Below are positions 16,371 through 23,743 of a stretch of 64,000 nt of DNA, in pieces. The position numbers and the translations under genes were made by a program. The stretch is from CAVQGZ01 sp942491665 (lineage in GTDB: Bacteria > Actinomycetota > Actinomycetes > Jiangellales > Jiangellaceae): the NCBI GenBank assembly GCA_942491665.1, contig CALOBR010000005.1, positions 389,713 through 453,712 of the forward strand, in the 5' to 3' direction. The number at the start of each line of letters is the position of its first letter. The first letter of the stretch is position 1. The notes beneath the pieces were generated by a model that had not been told where the DNA came from, did no database searches, and worked only from the letters and a program-made list of their open reading frames with translations.

Positions 16371-17885
16371 CTAGCCCTGCCCGGCGTCCCCAGCGGGGGC
16401 AGCGTCGATGCCGGCCAGGCGTCGTGCCATCGCCTTGTCGGCGTCCAGGTCGATCTTGCGAGCGATCTCGACGCGCTGGGCCTGCGGCGACCCCGCACCG
16501 TGCAATGACTCGGTGAGGTAGCCCACCGCGTTGCGTCCCATCGTCAGGTTCTCCACAAGCCGGAGCAGCCGGACGCGGTGCTCGGTCGGGACGTCGGGAG
16601 ACGTCGCGAAGTACTTCTCCAGCAACGGGCCGACCTCGTCGTCGGCGAAGTCCGCCTCCCCGGGCAGGGTCGCCACCAGCCCGCCGGCGATGTCTTGGGC
16701 GAGGCGCGCGAGCTCATAGGGAAAGCGGGTCACGTTGTGCTTGCAGACGTTGGCCAGCAGCCCGTCGTTCTGGTAGTTGCCGGCAGGCATGGGTGTCGAC
16801 TCGTAGGACGAGGCGATGCCCGCGCCGTAGACCGTTTCGTTCAGGTGCGCCATCTCGATGATCTTGTCGCGCACGTGCGACGCCTTCTCGACCCCGTGGT
16901 ACTCCGCCAGCTGGGCCGCCGCCCCGATGAGCACGTCGCCCAGGCCCGTCTTGCAGACGTAGCTGCGGCGGTGGAACGCCGTGAAGCGCTCGACCAGGGG
17001 GGCGGCGAACTCGACCTCGCCGTCCATGAAGACGTACGCGTTGGGCACGAAGACGTCGTCCAGGATGATCGTCGCCTCTTGCCCGCCGAAGCGCGCGTTG
17101 CCGACGTCGATGTCGCCGCCTTCCAGCGCACGCGTGTCGCACGACTGGCGACCCAGCACGTAGGTGAGCCCGGGGTGCTCCACCGGGATGGCGGCGACGA
17201 CGGCGTAGTCCCGGTCGGCGTCGGTCATCCGCATGGTGGGCATCACGATGATCCAGTGGCTGTTCAGGCACCCCGTCTGGTGCGCCTTGGCGCCGCGCAG
17301 GACGATCCCGTCGTCCCGACGCTCGACGACATGGGTGAACAGGTCCGGGTCGTGCTGTGCGGCTGGACCCTTGCTGCGATCACCCTTGGGATCGGTCATC
17401 GCGCCGCCGATGACGAGGTTGGTCACCTGGCAGTAGCGCAGGAACGATCGCAGCCGCTCGTGGTAGGCGGTGCCGAGTGCCTCGTCGCACTCGTGGGTGA
17501 CCGAGTAGAGGGCGTTGAAGGCGTCCATGCCGACGCAGCGCTGGAAGCAGGTGCCAGTGTCCTGTCCGAGGCGGCGCTGCATCTTGTTCTGCATGACGAC
17601 GTCGTCCGGCGACTCAGCGACGTGCAAGAACCTGTTGACGCGCTGCCCGGCGATCGAGGAGTAGGCCGTGGCGAGCTCAGGCTGCTCGACCGCGAGGTCG
17701 TAGGTGCGAGCGAGGGCGTTGATGGACGGGCGCACGACCGGGTGGTCGACGGGCTCTTTGATGCGCTCACCGAGGTAGTGCACGCGTAGGTCACGACCGC
17801 GCAGGCTCTCGATGTACTCCGCACCGGTCGCAAGCGGCTTGGCGTCCCGCCGCCAGAGCGTGCCGTGCTCGTCACGCGGGCTCAT
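16371..17885 (-). CDS. 4-hydroxybutyryl-CoA dehydratase-like Fe-S flavoprotein (HpaB superfamily)
   Basis: 504 residues, the length of AbfD. CFQRCVGMDAFNALY gives Cys113 and Cys117, matching Cys99/Cys103 of the clostridial enzyme (from memory), and FHRRSYVCKTGLGDVLIGAAA gives His305 and Cys311, matching His292/Cys299. These residues bind the [4Fe-4S] cluster, and FAD binds nearby. HpaB-type flavin hydroxylases lack the cluster ligands, so the dehydratase subgroup is likely. The His-Cys gap is 5 residues here against 6 in the clostridial protein. Known activity: radical dehydration of 4-hydroxybutyryl-CoA to crotonyl-CoA. No CoA-transferase or GABA genes adjoin. The start overlaps the upstream esterase by 14 bp. 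Confidence 0.75.
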   Translation of the reverse strand: MSPRDEHGTLWRRDAKPLATGAEYIESLRGRDLRVHYLGERIKEPVDHPVVRPSINALARTYDLAVEQPELATAYSSIAGQRVNRFLHVAESPDDVVMQNKMQRRLGQDTGTCFQRCVGMDAFNALYSVTHECDEALGTAYHERLRSFLRYCQVTNLVIGGAMTDPKGDRSKGPAAQHDPDLFTHVVERRDDGIVLRGAKAHQTGCLNSHWIIVMPTMRMTDADRDYAVVAAIPVEHPGLTYVLGRQSCDTRALEGGDIDVGNARFGGQEATIILDDVFVPNAYVFMDGEVEFAAPLVERFTAFHRRSYVCKTGLGDVLIGAAAQLAEYHGVEKASHVRDKIIEMAHLNETVYGAGIASSYESTPMPAGNYQNDGLLANVCKHNVTRFPYELARLAQDIAGGLVATLPGEADFADDEVGPLLEKYFATSPDVPTEHRVRLLRLVENLTMGRNAVGYLTESLHGAGSPQAQRVEIARKIDLDADKAMARRLAGIDAAPAGDAGQG

Positions 17886-19161
17886 GCGCCTCCTCCGCCC
17901 CGGCCAGGGGAGCGAGCCACTCGCGCAGCTTGGTGTAGACCACCGGATGGTTCAGCATCGACAGGTGGTGCACTCCGGTGAGGTGAAAGCCCTTGTCGTG
18001 ATCGAACGGTATGCGCCGCGTCTTCCCGTTGCCCGACGCGCTGGAGTACCGGACGAGGCCGTCGCCGAGAAGGTGACCGGCCGGGTGTGCGGAGTCGCTG
18101 GTGACGGTGGCAGCCACGAAGTAGTACGTCGCGTGGTCGAGGAAGGGGACGTGCGTGGCCCGGTCGGTCAGCAGCTCGTCCGGATCATGGCCGAACCAGT
18201 CCTCCTCGATCAGGTTGCCGTAGCGCAGGTCTTTCACCCCGAGACTGCGGGAGCCCAGGATGCGACTGAACGGCTCGGTCTCCGGCAGCTTGCGCAGCAC
18301 GATGTCGACGACGTGCGCTCCCTGCTCGAGAGGCGCCCCCAGGTGCGGCGTCCCCAGCGTGACGACCGTGCGCACAGCCGCTGCCCAGGCTGAGCCGTCG
18401 CGGTCGCCGTAGTAGCTGGCGCTCCGGGCCACGAGCCCGCCCATGGATGCACCGACCAGCGCGATCTGCTCCACCGGCACCGGCCATGCGGCCACCAGGT
18501 CGTCCAGCAGTGCCGAGAGCCGCTTGCCGTTCTCGCTCACCCGCAGGCCGCTGTTGTAGCGGACGTAGACCGGGCTCAGGCCCAGGTCCTTCTCCAGACG
18601 CTCGCCGTAGGGCCGGCCGTCGTCCGCAGACGGCTCCGGCTCGCCGGGAATCGTCACAACCGGGCGCGGCCCCCATGCTTCTTCGCCCTGCACCAGCCCG
18701 TGCACGAAGACGACCATCGTGGGGCCGGCGTTGGGGAATGCTTCCGCCACGGTCTCCGGGTCGAGGAGCAGGTCGTGCCCGTCCACCCGCACTGCTGTTC
18801 GCAGCGCGATGGCTGGGTGGTTCTCGGCAATCTTGTCGCCCCACAGGCCGTTGACGATCGTGGCCATCCGCTGCCCGACCGGGTGCTCGGTGATCAGGTC
18901 GGACTGCTCGCCGCGACGCGACACAACTTCTGCCACCCCGGCCGAGATCAGTCGCTCGCCGACGACGACCGCGACGTACACCGCGTCCGTGAACGCGCGC
19001 CGCGTCACCGCGACCGGCGTGGCAGCGGCCGGAATGTAGGAGTCCACGCGCCCCGACACGGCCCGGTGGACGTCCTCGACGATTCCGATCACGCCCGCAA
19101 GGGCGTCACCGGCCAACGCACCGGCAGCTTGTGCCTCATCCTGGCGGCTCACGGCACCCAC
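17872..19161 (-). CDS. Alpha/beta hydrolase, esterase/lipase-like
   Basis: 429 residues. MVVFVHGLVQGEEAW is the oxyanion strand, IALVGASMGGLVARSASYY the nucleophile elbow (GASMGG), and VVTLGTPHLGAPLEQGAHVVD follows, as in triacylglycerol-lipase-like or PGAP1-like hydrolases. HHLSMLNHPVVYTKLREWL near the C-terminus supplies a candidate His. The N-terminal 140 residues are Ala-rich with no clear signal peptide. Start GTG at 19161 (GTG 19152 possible). It overlaps the dehydratase-like gene by 14 bp, suggesting one operon. Substrate unknown. Confidence 0.82.
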   Translation of the reverse strand: MGAVSRQDEAQAAGALAGDALAGVIGIVEDVHRAVSGRVDSYIPAAATPVAVTRRAFTDAVYVAVVVGERLISAGVAEVVSRRGEQSDLITEHPVGQRMATIVNGLWGDKIAENHPAIALRTAVRVDGHDLLLDPETVAEAFPNAGPTMVVFVHGLVQGEEAWGPRPVVTIPGEPEPSADDGRPYGERLEKDLGLSPVYVRYNSGLRVSENGKRLSALLDDLVAAWPVPVEQIALVGASMGGLVARSASYYGDRDGSAWAAAVRTVVTLGTPHLGAPLEQGAHVVDIVLRKLPETEPFSRILGSRSLGVKDLRYGNLIEEDWFGHDPDELLTDRATHVPFLDHATYYFVAATVTSDSAHPAGHLLGDGLVRYSSASGNGKTRRIPFDHDKGFHLTGVHHLSMLNHPVVYTKLREWLAPLAGAEEAHEPA

Positions 19162-19230
19162 CTCTCCGTGCCCACGGTAGCCCGAACAGGGGTGATGGCC
19201 GACCTGGAGAGCCGATAACCTCGATCCACC

Positions 19231-21021
19231 ATGACGCCGGACAGCTCACGAGCGTTGCTGACACCGTGGGGTGAGGCGCTCGACCGCGACTGCCCGCTGC
19301 CGGAGTACCCCCGTCCCCAGCTTCAGCGCGACAGCTTCGTGTGCCTGAACGGCCGCTGGGAGTACGCGATCACCTCGTCGGCCAATCAGCCAGCGGCATA
19401 CGCAGGCACGATCCTGGTGCCGTTCTCGCCGGAGTCGGTGCTCTCCGGGGTCGGACACGTGCTGCAGCCGGACGAGGTGCTGCACTACCGCCGCTCGTTC
19501 CGGCTTCCGTCCGGGCTCGTCGCGCACTGGGACGACCGAGTGCTGCTGCACTTTGGAGCGGTGGACCAGTGGTGCCAGGTCGAGGTGAACGGCCACGTGG
19601 TGGGCGAGCACACCGGCGGGTACCTGCCGTTCACCCTCGACGTGACCTCCGCGCTGGTGACGGGCCCCAACGACCTTCGGGTGGTCGTCCGCGACCCTTC
19701 CGACACCGGGCTCGGCTCGCGTGGCAAGCAGCGGCTGGCGCGCGGGGGCATCTGGTACACCCCGCAGTCGGGCATCTGGCAGACCGTGTGGCTGGAGTCG
19801 GTACCTGCGCTGTACATCGACCGGCTCACCATCGTGCCCGACCTAACCGCCGGCGCACTGGACGTCACCGTGCACGTCGTCGACCGGCGCCGGCGCACCA
19901 AGACGGACGACCAGACCTGCACGGTTACCGTGCAGGCAGACGGCACGCGGGTCGCCTCGGCTCGGGGGCCATCGGGTGAGCCCATCCGGGTGGAGGTTCC
20001 GCACCCGCGGGAATGGTCACCGGAGGACCCGTACCTCTACGACCTCGATATCAGCCTGGGACGCGACAAGGTGCGCTCCTACGCGGGCCTTCGCTCGTTC
20101 GGGCTGGGCTACGACGCCGACGGCACGCCGCGACTGCTGCTCAACGGCTGCCCGTACTTTCATGCCGGGGTGCTCGACCAGGGCTACTGGTCCGACGGCA
20201 TGTACACCGCACCCTCGGACGAGGCGCTGGAGCACGACGTTTCCACCGTCAAGCGCCTCGGCTTTACCATGATCCGCAAGCACATCAAGGTCGAGCCCCT
20301 GCGCTGGTACTACCACTGCGACCGGCTGGGGATCCTCGTCTGGCAAGACATGATCAACGGGGGCGGGCAGTACCGAACACCGGTCGTGACCGCTCCGGCG
20401 CTGGGCCCGATCAGCCTGTCGGACAGCCGCTACGAGCTTTTCGCCCGCTCAGACACTTCTGGTCGCAGAGACTGGCTGCACGAGATGCGCGACACCGTCG
20501 AGCACCTGCGCAACGTGGTGTCACTGGCGATGTGGGTTCCCTTCAACGAAGGGTGGGGCCAGTTCGACGCCGCCTGGGTGGCCGACCAGGTGCGCCGTCT
20601 CGACCCCACGCGCACCGTGGACCACGCCAGCGGGTGGCACGACCAGGGCGCCGGTGACCTGACGAGCAAGCACGTCTACTTCCGGCCCTTCCGGGTACCG
20701 CGGCTCCGGGCGGAGACAAGTCACCGCGCGCTCGCGCTGACCGAGTACGGCGGGTACTCGCTGCACGCGTCCGAGCACAGCGCGAGCACGGAGGCGTTCG
20801 GGTACCGGCGCTACGCCTCGGCCGACGAGCTGGCCGCGGCGTTCACCTCGCTGCACGCCGAGCAGGTCGTCCCGGCGATCGCCCGCGGCCTCGCCGCCAC
20901 GGTGTACACGCAGCTCAGCGACGTAGAGGACGAGACCAACGGGCTGCTCACCTACGACCGGCGGGTGCAGAAGATGTCCGACGACGTCATCCAGTCCGTG
21001 ACCGCGCAGCTGCGCCTGTAG
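19231..21021 (+). CDS. Glycoside hydrolase family 2 (beta-galactosidase/glucuronidase-like)
   Basis: 596 residues. The N-terminal sugar-binding jelly-roll reads LNGRWEYAI and VLLHFGAVDQWCQVEVNGHVVGEHTGGYLPFTLDVT. The Ig-like middle domain ends PYLYDLDISLG, and a TIM barrel follows. WVPFNEGWGQFD holds the acid/base Glu and ALTEYGGYSLH the nucleophile Glu, both in GH2 order. No signal peptide, so it acts in the cytosol. Shorter than LacZ, so of the compact GH2 type; the true sugar is unknown. TAACCT 9 nt upstream of ATG may be its -10. It ends 2 nt before the convergent HMG-CoA reductase gene. Confidence 0.88.
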   Translation: MTPDSSRALLTPWGEALDRDCPLPEYPRPQLQRDSFVCLNGRWEYAITSSANQPAAYAGTILVPFSPESVLSGVGHVLQPDEVLHYRRSFRLPSGLVAHWDDRVLLHFGAVDQWCQVEVNGHVVGEHTGGYLPFTLDVTSALVTGPNDLRVVVRDPSDTGLGSRGKQRLARGGIWYTPQSGIWQTVWLESVPALYIDRLTIVPDLTAGALDVTVHVVDRRRRTKTDDQTCTVTVQADGTRVASARGPSGEPIRVEVPHPREWSPEDPYLYDLDISLGRDKVRSYAGLRSFGLGYDADGTPRLLLNGCPYFHAGVLDQGYWSDGMYTAPSDEALEHDVSTVKRLGFTMIRKHIKVEPLRWYYHCDRLGILVWQDMINGGGQYRTPVVTAPALGPISLSDSRYELFARSDTSGRRDWLHEMRDTVEHLRNVVSLAMWVPFNEGWGQFDAAWVADQVRRLDPTRTVDHASGWHDQGAGDLTSKHVYFRPFRVPRLRAETSHRALALTEYGGYSLHASEHSASTEAFGYRRYASADELAAAFTSLHAEQVVPAIARGLAATVYTQLSDVEDETNGLLTYDRRVQKMSDDVIQSVTAQLRL

Positions 21022-21023
21022 CG

Positions 21024-22211
21024 CTACGTCACGTCGCGGTTGCGGCCCAGCCGCTCGTGGCTGGTCACCCAGTCGCCCGCCAGCACCGCGCTGCTCAGCG
21101 ACACCTCGCCGGCGAGGACGACCGCGGCGCATATCTCGGCGAAGGCGCGCACCCGTCCGGGTCCGTAGCAGCCGAGCATCGCCAAGCACTCCCGCTGCGT
21201 GGCCAGCCCGGTGCCACCCCCGACCGTGGCGACGATGAGCGCCGGCAAGGTGATCGACCAGTAGTAGTCGCCCACGTCGGTCACTTGGCTGTAGACCATG
21301 CTGGCGTGGGACTCCGCGACGTTGGCGACGTCTTGGCCGGTTGCGATGAACAGCGCCGCCAGCCCGTTGGCGGCATGGGCGCCGTTGCTGGCCGAGGCGG
21401 CCATGAACCCGCCGGTCTGGCTGTACTGCCGTGCGCGGAACAGCTGCTGCGGCGTCACGCCCATGTGCTGCGCCAGCAGGTCGGCCGGGATCGTCGCCTC
21501 CGCGACCACCCGCTTGCCCCGGGTGCGCAGCATGTTGATCTGGGAGTGCTTCTTGTCGGTGTCGATGGCGCCCGACAGCACGTAGCGCGGGTGGTCGGGG
21601 TGGTGGTGCTGGATCCATTCGCACGCGGCTAGCGTCGCCTTGCCCACCATGTTCTGCCCGGCCGCGTCACCCGTGGTGTAGTCGAAGCGGGTGTAGAGCA
21701 TCGGGCCGACCGCATAGCGCTCGATCTCGACCAGTCGGCCGACGCTGGTGGTGGCCTGCGCGGCGGCACGGATCTCGTCCTCGTGCGCGTCGAGCCAGTC
21801 GGCCAGGTCGCGGGCGGCGAGGGCATTGTCGAGCACGAAGACCGGCGCGCGCTGCATGCGGTCGTCCACGACCGTGGCGCGCACTCCCCCGGCCTCGCTG
21901 AGCAGCCGCATGCCCCGGTTGTACGACGCCACCAACGTGCCCTCAGTAGTGGCCATCGGCACGTAGTAGTCCCCCTGCGCGTGCTCCCCCTTCACGCGTA
22001 GCGGCCCGGCCAGCCCGATCGGCACCTGGGCGACTCCGACGAAGTTCTCGATGTTGCCGGGCAGCGTGCTCGCGTCGAGGGAGTACGACGCCACGTGCTC
22101 GAGGTGGGTGCCGGTCTGCTCGCGGACGAAGTCTCGTCGGGTCTGCGCCTGCTCACCGGTGTAGTCGTTCTGCTTGTGGCGCGGGACGGACGGGCGGGAG
22201 CGGCTGGCCAT
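21024..22211 (-). CDS. Hydroxymethylglutaryl-CoA reductase
   Basis: 395 residues. ENFVGVAQVPIGLAGPL and MATTEGTLVASYNRG (catalytic Glu) are family signatures. DTDKKHSQIN carries the catalytic Lys, ATGQDVANVAESH the Asp, and VTSHERLGRN (His385) stands where class I enzymes have the proton-donating SHM. Reduces HMG-CoA to mevalonate, in the cytosol (no TM segment). The C-terminal tail is short. No other mevalonate gene adjoins. GACAAT lies 7 nt before the ATG, and an 11-bp inverted repeat sits about 140 bp upstream. A longer frame to 22364 lacks family sequence. Confidence 0.92.
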   Translation of the reverse strand: MASRSRPSVPRHKQNDYTGEQAQTRRDFVREQTGTHLEHVASYSLDASTLPGNIENFVGVAQVPIGLAGPLRVKGEHAQGDYYVPMATTEGTLVASYNRGMRLLSEAGGVRATVVDDRMQRAPVFVLDNALAARDLADWLDAHEDEIRAAAQATTSVGRLVEIERYAVGPMLYTRFDYTTGDAAGQNMVGKATLAACEWIQHHHPDHPRYVLSGAIDTDKKHSQINMLRTRGKRVVAEATIPADLLAQHMGVTPQQLFRARQYSQTGGFMAASASNGAHAANGLAALFIATGQDVANVAESHASMVYSQVTDVGDYYWSITLPALIVATVGGGTGLATQRECLAMLGCYGPGRVRAFAEICAAVVLAGEVSLSSAVLAGDWVTSHERLGRNRDVT

Positions 22212-22533
22212 GCGCCGTATTGTCGTGGACCCCCGCCGCGCCGCTCCCGGTGACCCTCCTGCGGGCGCGGACTGACGTACGCAGGTAGTTGTGCTGAGCG
22301 CGACGCCGAGTCCGGAGCATGGTGCGTGCGCCGACGATCGGCCGTCCAACCCCCAAACGATCACGTGACGGCGGAAGTTTGGGGGTTTCCAAGGCAGATC
22401 TCCCTTCGAAACCCCTCAGTTGCCGCGTGAAGTGACCGCCAGATCCATGTGAATGCCGTGCGGGACAGGGCCCTGGATGCCTGGATCGCCACCGACGACC
22501 CAGGCCACCACCGACTCGACGGGTGGCTAGGCG
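22212..22533. other. Gene-free 322-bp gap with an inverted repeat
   Basis: No open frame here has family sequence. It lies between the end of the GNAT gene and the start of HMG-CoA reductase, both on the minus strand. Its middle carries the inverted repeat listed separately. It probably holds the terminator of the GNAT gene and the control region of HMG-CoA reductase. Confidence 0.6.
22348..22387. repeat. 11-bp inverted repeat with AACCCCCAAAC arms
   Basis: Left arm AACCCCCAAAC (22348-22358) and right arm GTTTGGGGGTT (22377-22387) are perfectly complementary across an 18-nt spacer. The spacer contains the 8-bp palindrome TCACGTGA (22361-22368). The G/C runs and the distance upstream of HMG-CoA reductase suggest an operator; a terminator for the GNAT gene is the alternative. 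Confidence 0.55.
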
Positions 22534-23187
22534 TCAGGCCGCGACCGGTGGCTTAGCCATCAGCCACACGGGGACGCCGAGCTCGTCCAGGCGGTGCTTC
22601 TCGAGGACGGAGAATCCGAGGTGCTTGTAGAACGCCACGTTGAACTCCGTCTCCGTCTCGAGGTAGGCAGCGACCCCGTCACGGGCGGCCTGCGCAAGAC
22701 CCTCGCGCACCAGGGCGGCGCCGAGCCCCGCACCCTGGCGCCTCGGGTCGACGCCGATGCACTGTAGGTACCAGTGCGGGTCGGGGACGAGCGCCTTGCG
22801 CCGCCTCTCCGTCTGATCGAGGACGGCGAGCAGTGTGCGCATCTCAGAGCGCGGCAACCGCAGCACCGACCGGGGCAGCGCCAACCGCGCCCGAATGAGC
22901 GCCCACGCGTTGAGCTCGACGCCGGGCGGCGTCCACAGCGCCACGCCGACTCCACCGCCGATAGCCCGCGCGTGCCCACCAGCGGCGATCGTGGTGCGAG
23001 TGAGCGCGCTGAGCATCCCGGTCAGAGCGTCGTCGCGGTGTGCTGCGTCGGGCCAGAGTGCGCACCACAGCGGGTCGTCGGCGAACGCTCTCGCCAGCAT
23101 CACGCCGACCGAGGCGTGCTCGCCCGGCCGCACGGGGACGATCTCAGCAGACACGACCTCGGCGGGGTCGATCGGTCCAGACGGCAT
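22534..23187 (-). CDS. GNAT-family N-acetyltransferase
   Basis: 217 residues. WYLQCIGVDPRRQGAGLGAALVREGL is the acetyl-CoA-binding motif A (V-P-x-x-R-Q-x-x-G-x-G/A-type, here VDPRRQGAGLG), followed by AYLETETEFNVAFYKHLGF (motif B) and a C-terminal PVWLMAKP. The first half (AFADDPLWCALWPDAAHR) is typical of actinobacterial GNATs with this C-terminus. Substrate unknown. Start ATG 23187 has TAGCGT 8 nt upstream. Divergent from the DfsB-family gene, 49 bp apart. Confidence 0.9.
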   Translation of the reverse strand: MPSGPIDPAEVVSAEIVPVRPGEHASVGVMLARAFADDPLWCALWPDAAHRDDALTGMLSALTRTTIAAGGHARAIGGGVGVALWTPPGVELNAWALIRARLALPRSVLRLPRSEMRTLLAVLDQTERRRKALVPDPHWYLQCIGVDPRRQGAGLGAALVREGLAQAARDGVAAYLETETEFNVAFYKHLGFSVLEKHRLDELGVPVWLMAKPPVAA

Positions 23188-23236
23188 GACCAAGGACGCT
23201 ACCCATACCGCTGCCCCGACGACCACTATCGGCGCC

Positions 23237-23743
23237 ATGGGCCGACCGGCGACGCGAGACGAGCTGCTGCAGCGCATCGACAGCGACTTCGAGGCTATGT
23301 GGCGTTCCATCGAGGCAATCCCTGCTGACGACCGAGAGCGCGGCAGGGCGTGCGGCGACTGGACGGTCAAAGACCTGCTCGCCCATCTCGACGCCTGGCA
23401 CGACATGTTCCTGGAGTGGGAGACCGTCGGTCGAGCAGGCGGAAAGCCGCAGATGCCCGCGCCCGGCCTCACGTGGAAGCAGACGCCGCAGCTGAACGAG
23501 CAGATCTGGCTACGCACTCGCGACGATGACTGGGACGACATCACTGCGCGCCTGGCCGCGTCCCATGCCCGCATCCGCGTCGTTGTCGCGAGGTACAGCC
23601 ACGACGACCTGTTCACCAAGAAGCGGTTCGCATGGACCGGCAGCACGTCGGTGGGCAGCTACGCCGTGTCGGCCACGACCAGCCACTACGACTGGGCCCG
23701 CAAGCAGGTGCGCGCCTTCACCACGTCTCAGATGAAGAACTGA
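23237..23743 (+). CDS. ClbS/DfsB family four-helix-bundle protein
   Basis: 168 residues. TRDELLQRIDSDFEAMWRSIEAIP, then CGDWTVKDLLAHLDAWHDMFLEW and a C-terminal TTSHYDWARKQVRAF give the DUF1706 (ClbS/DfsB) pattern with the WTVKDLLAHLxAWH core. ClbS is a colibactin self-resistance cyclopropane hydrolase; most relatives are uncharacterised small cytosolic proteins. CACTAT lies 7 nt before ATG. It overlaps the convergent CoA-disulfide-reductase-type gene by 16 bp. Confidence 0.85.
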   Translation: MGRPATRDELLQRIDSDFEAMWRSIEAIPADDRERGRACGDWTVKDLLAHLDAWHDMFLEWETVGRAGGKPQMPAPGLTWKQTPQLNEQIWLRTRDDDWDDITARLAASHARIRVVVARYSHDDLFTKKRFAWTGSTSVGSYAVSATTSHYDWARKQVRAFTTSQMKN

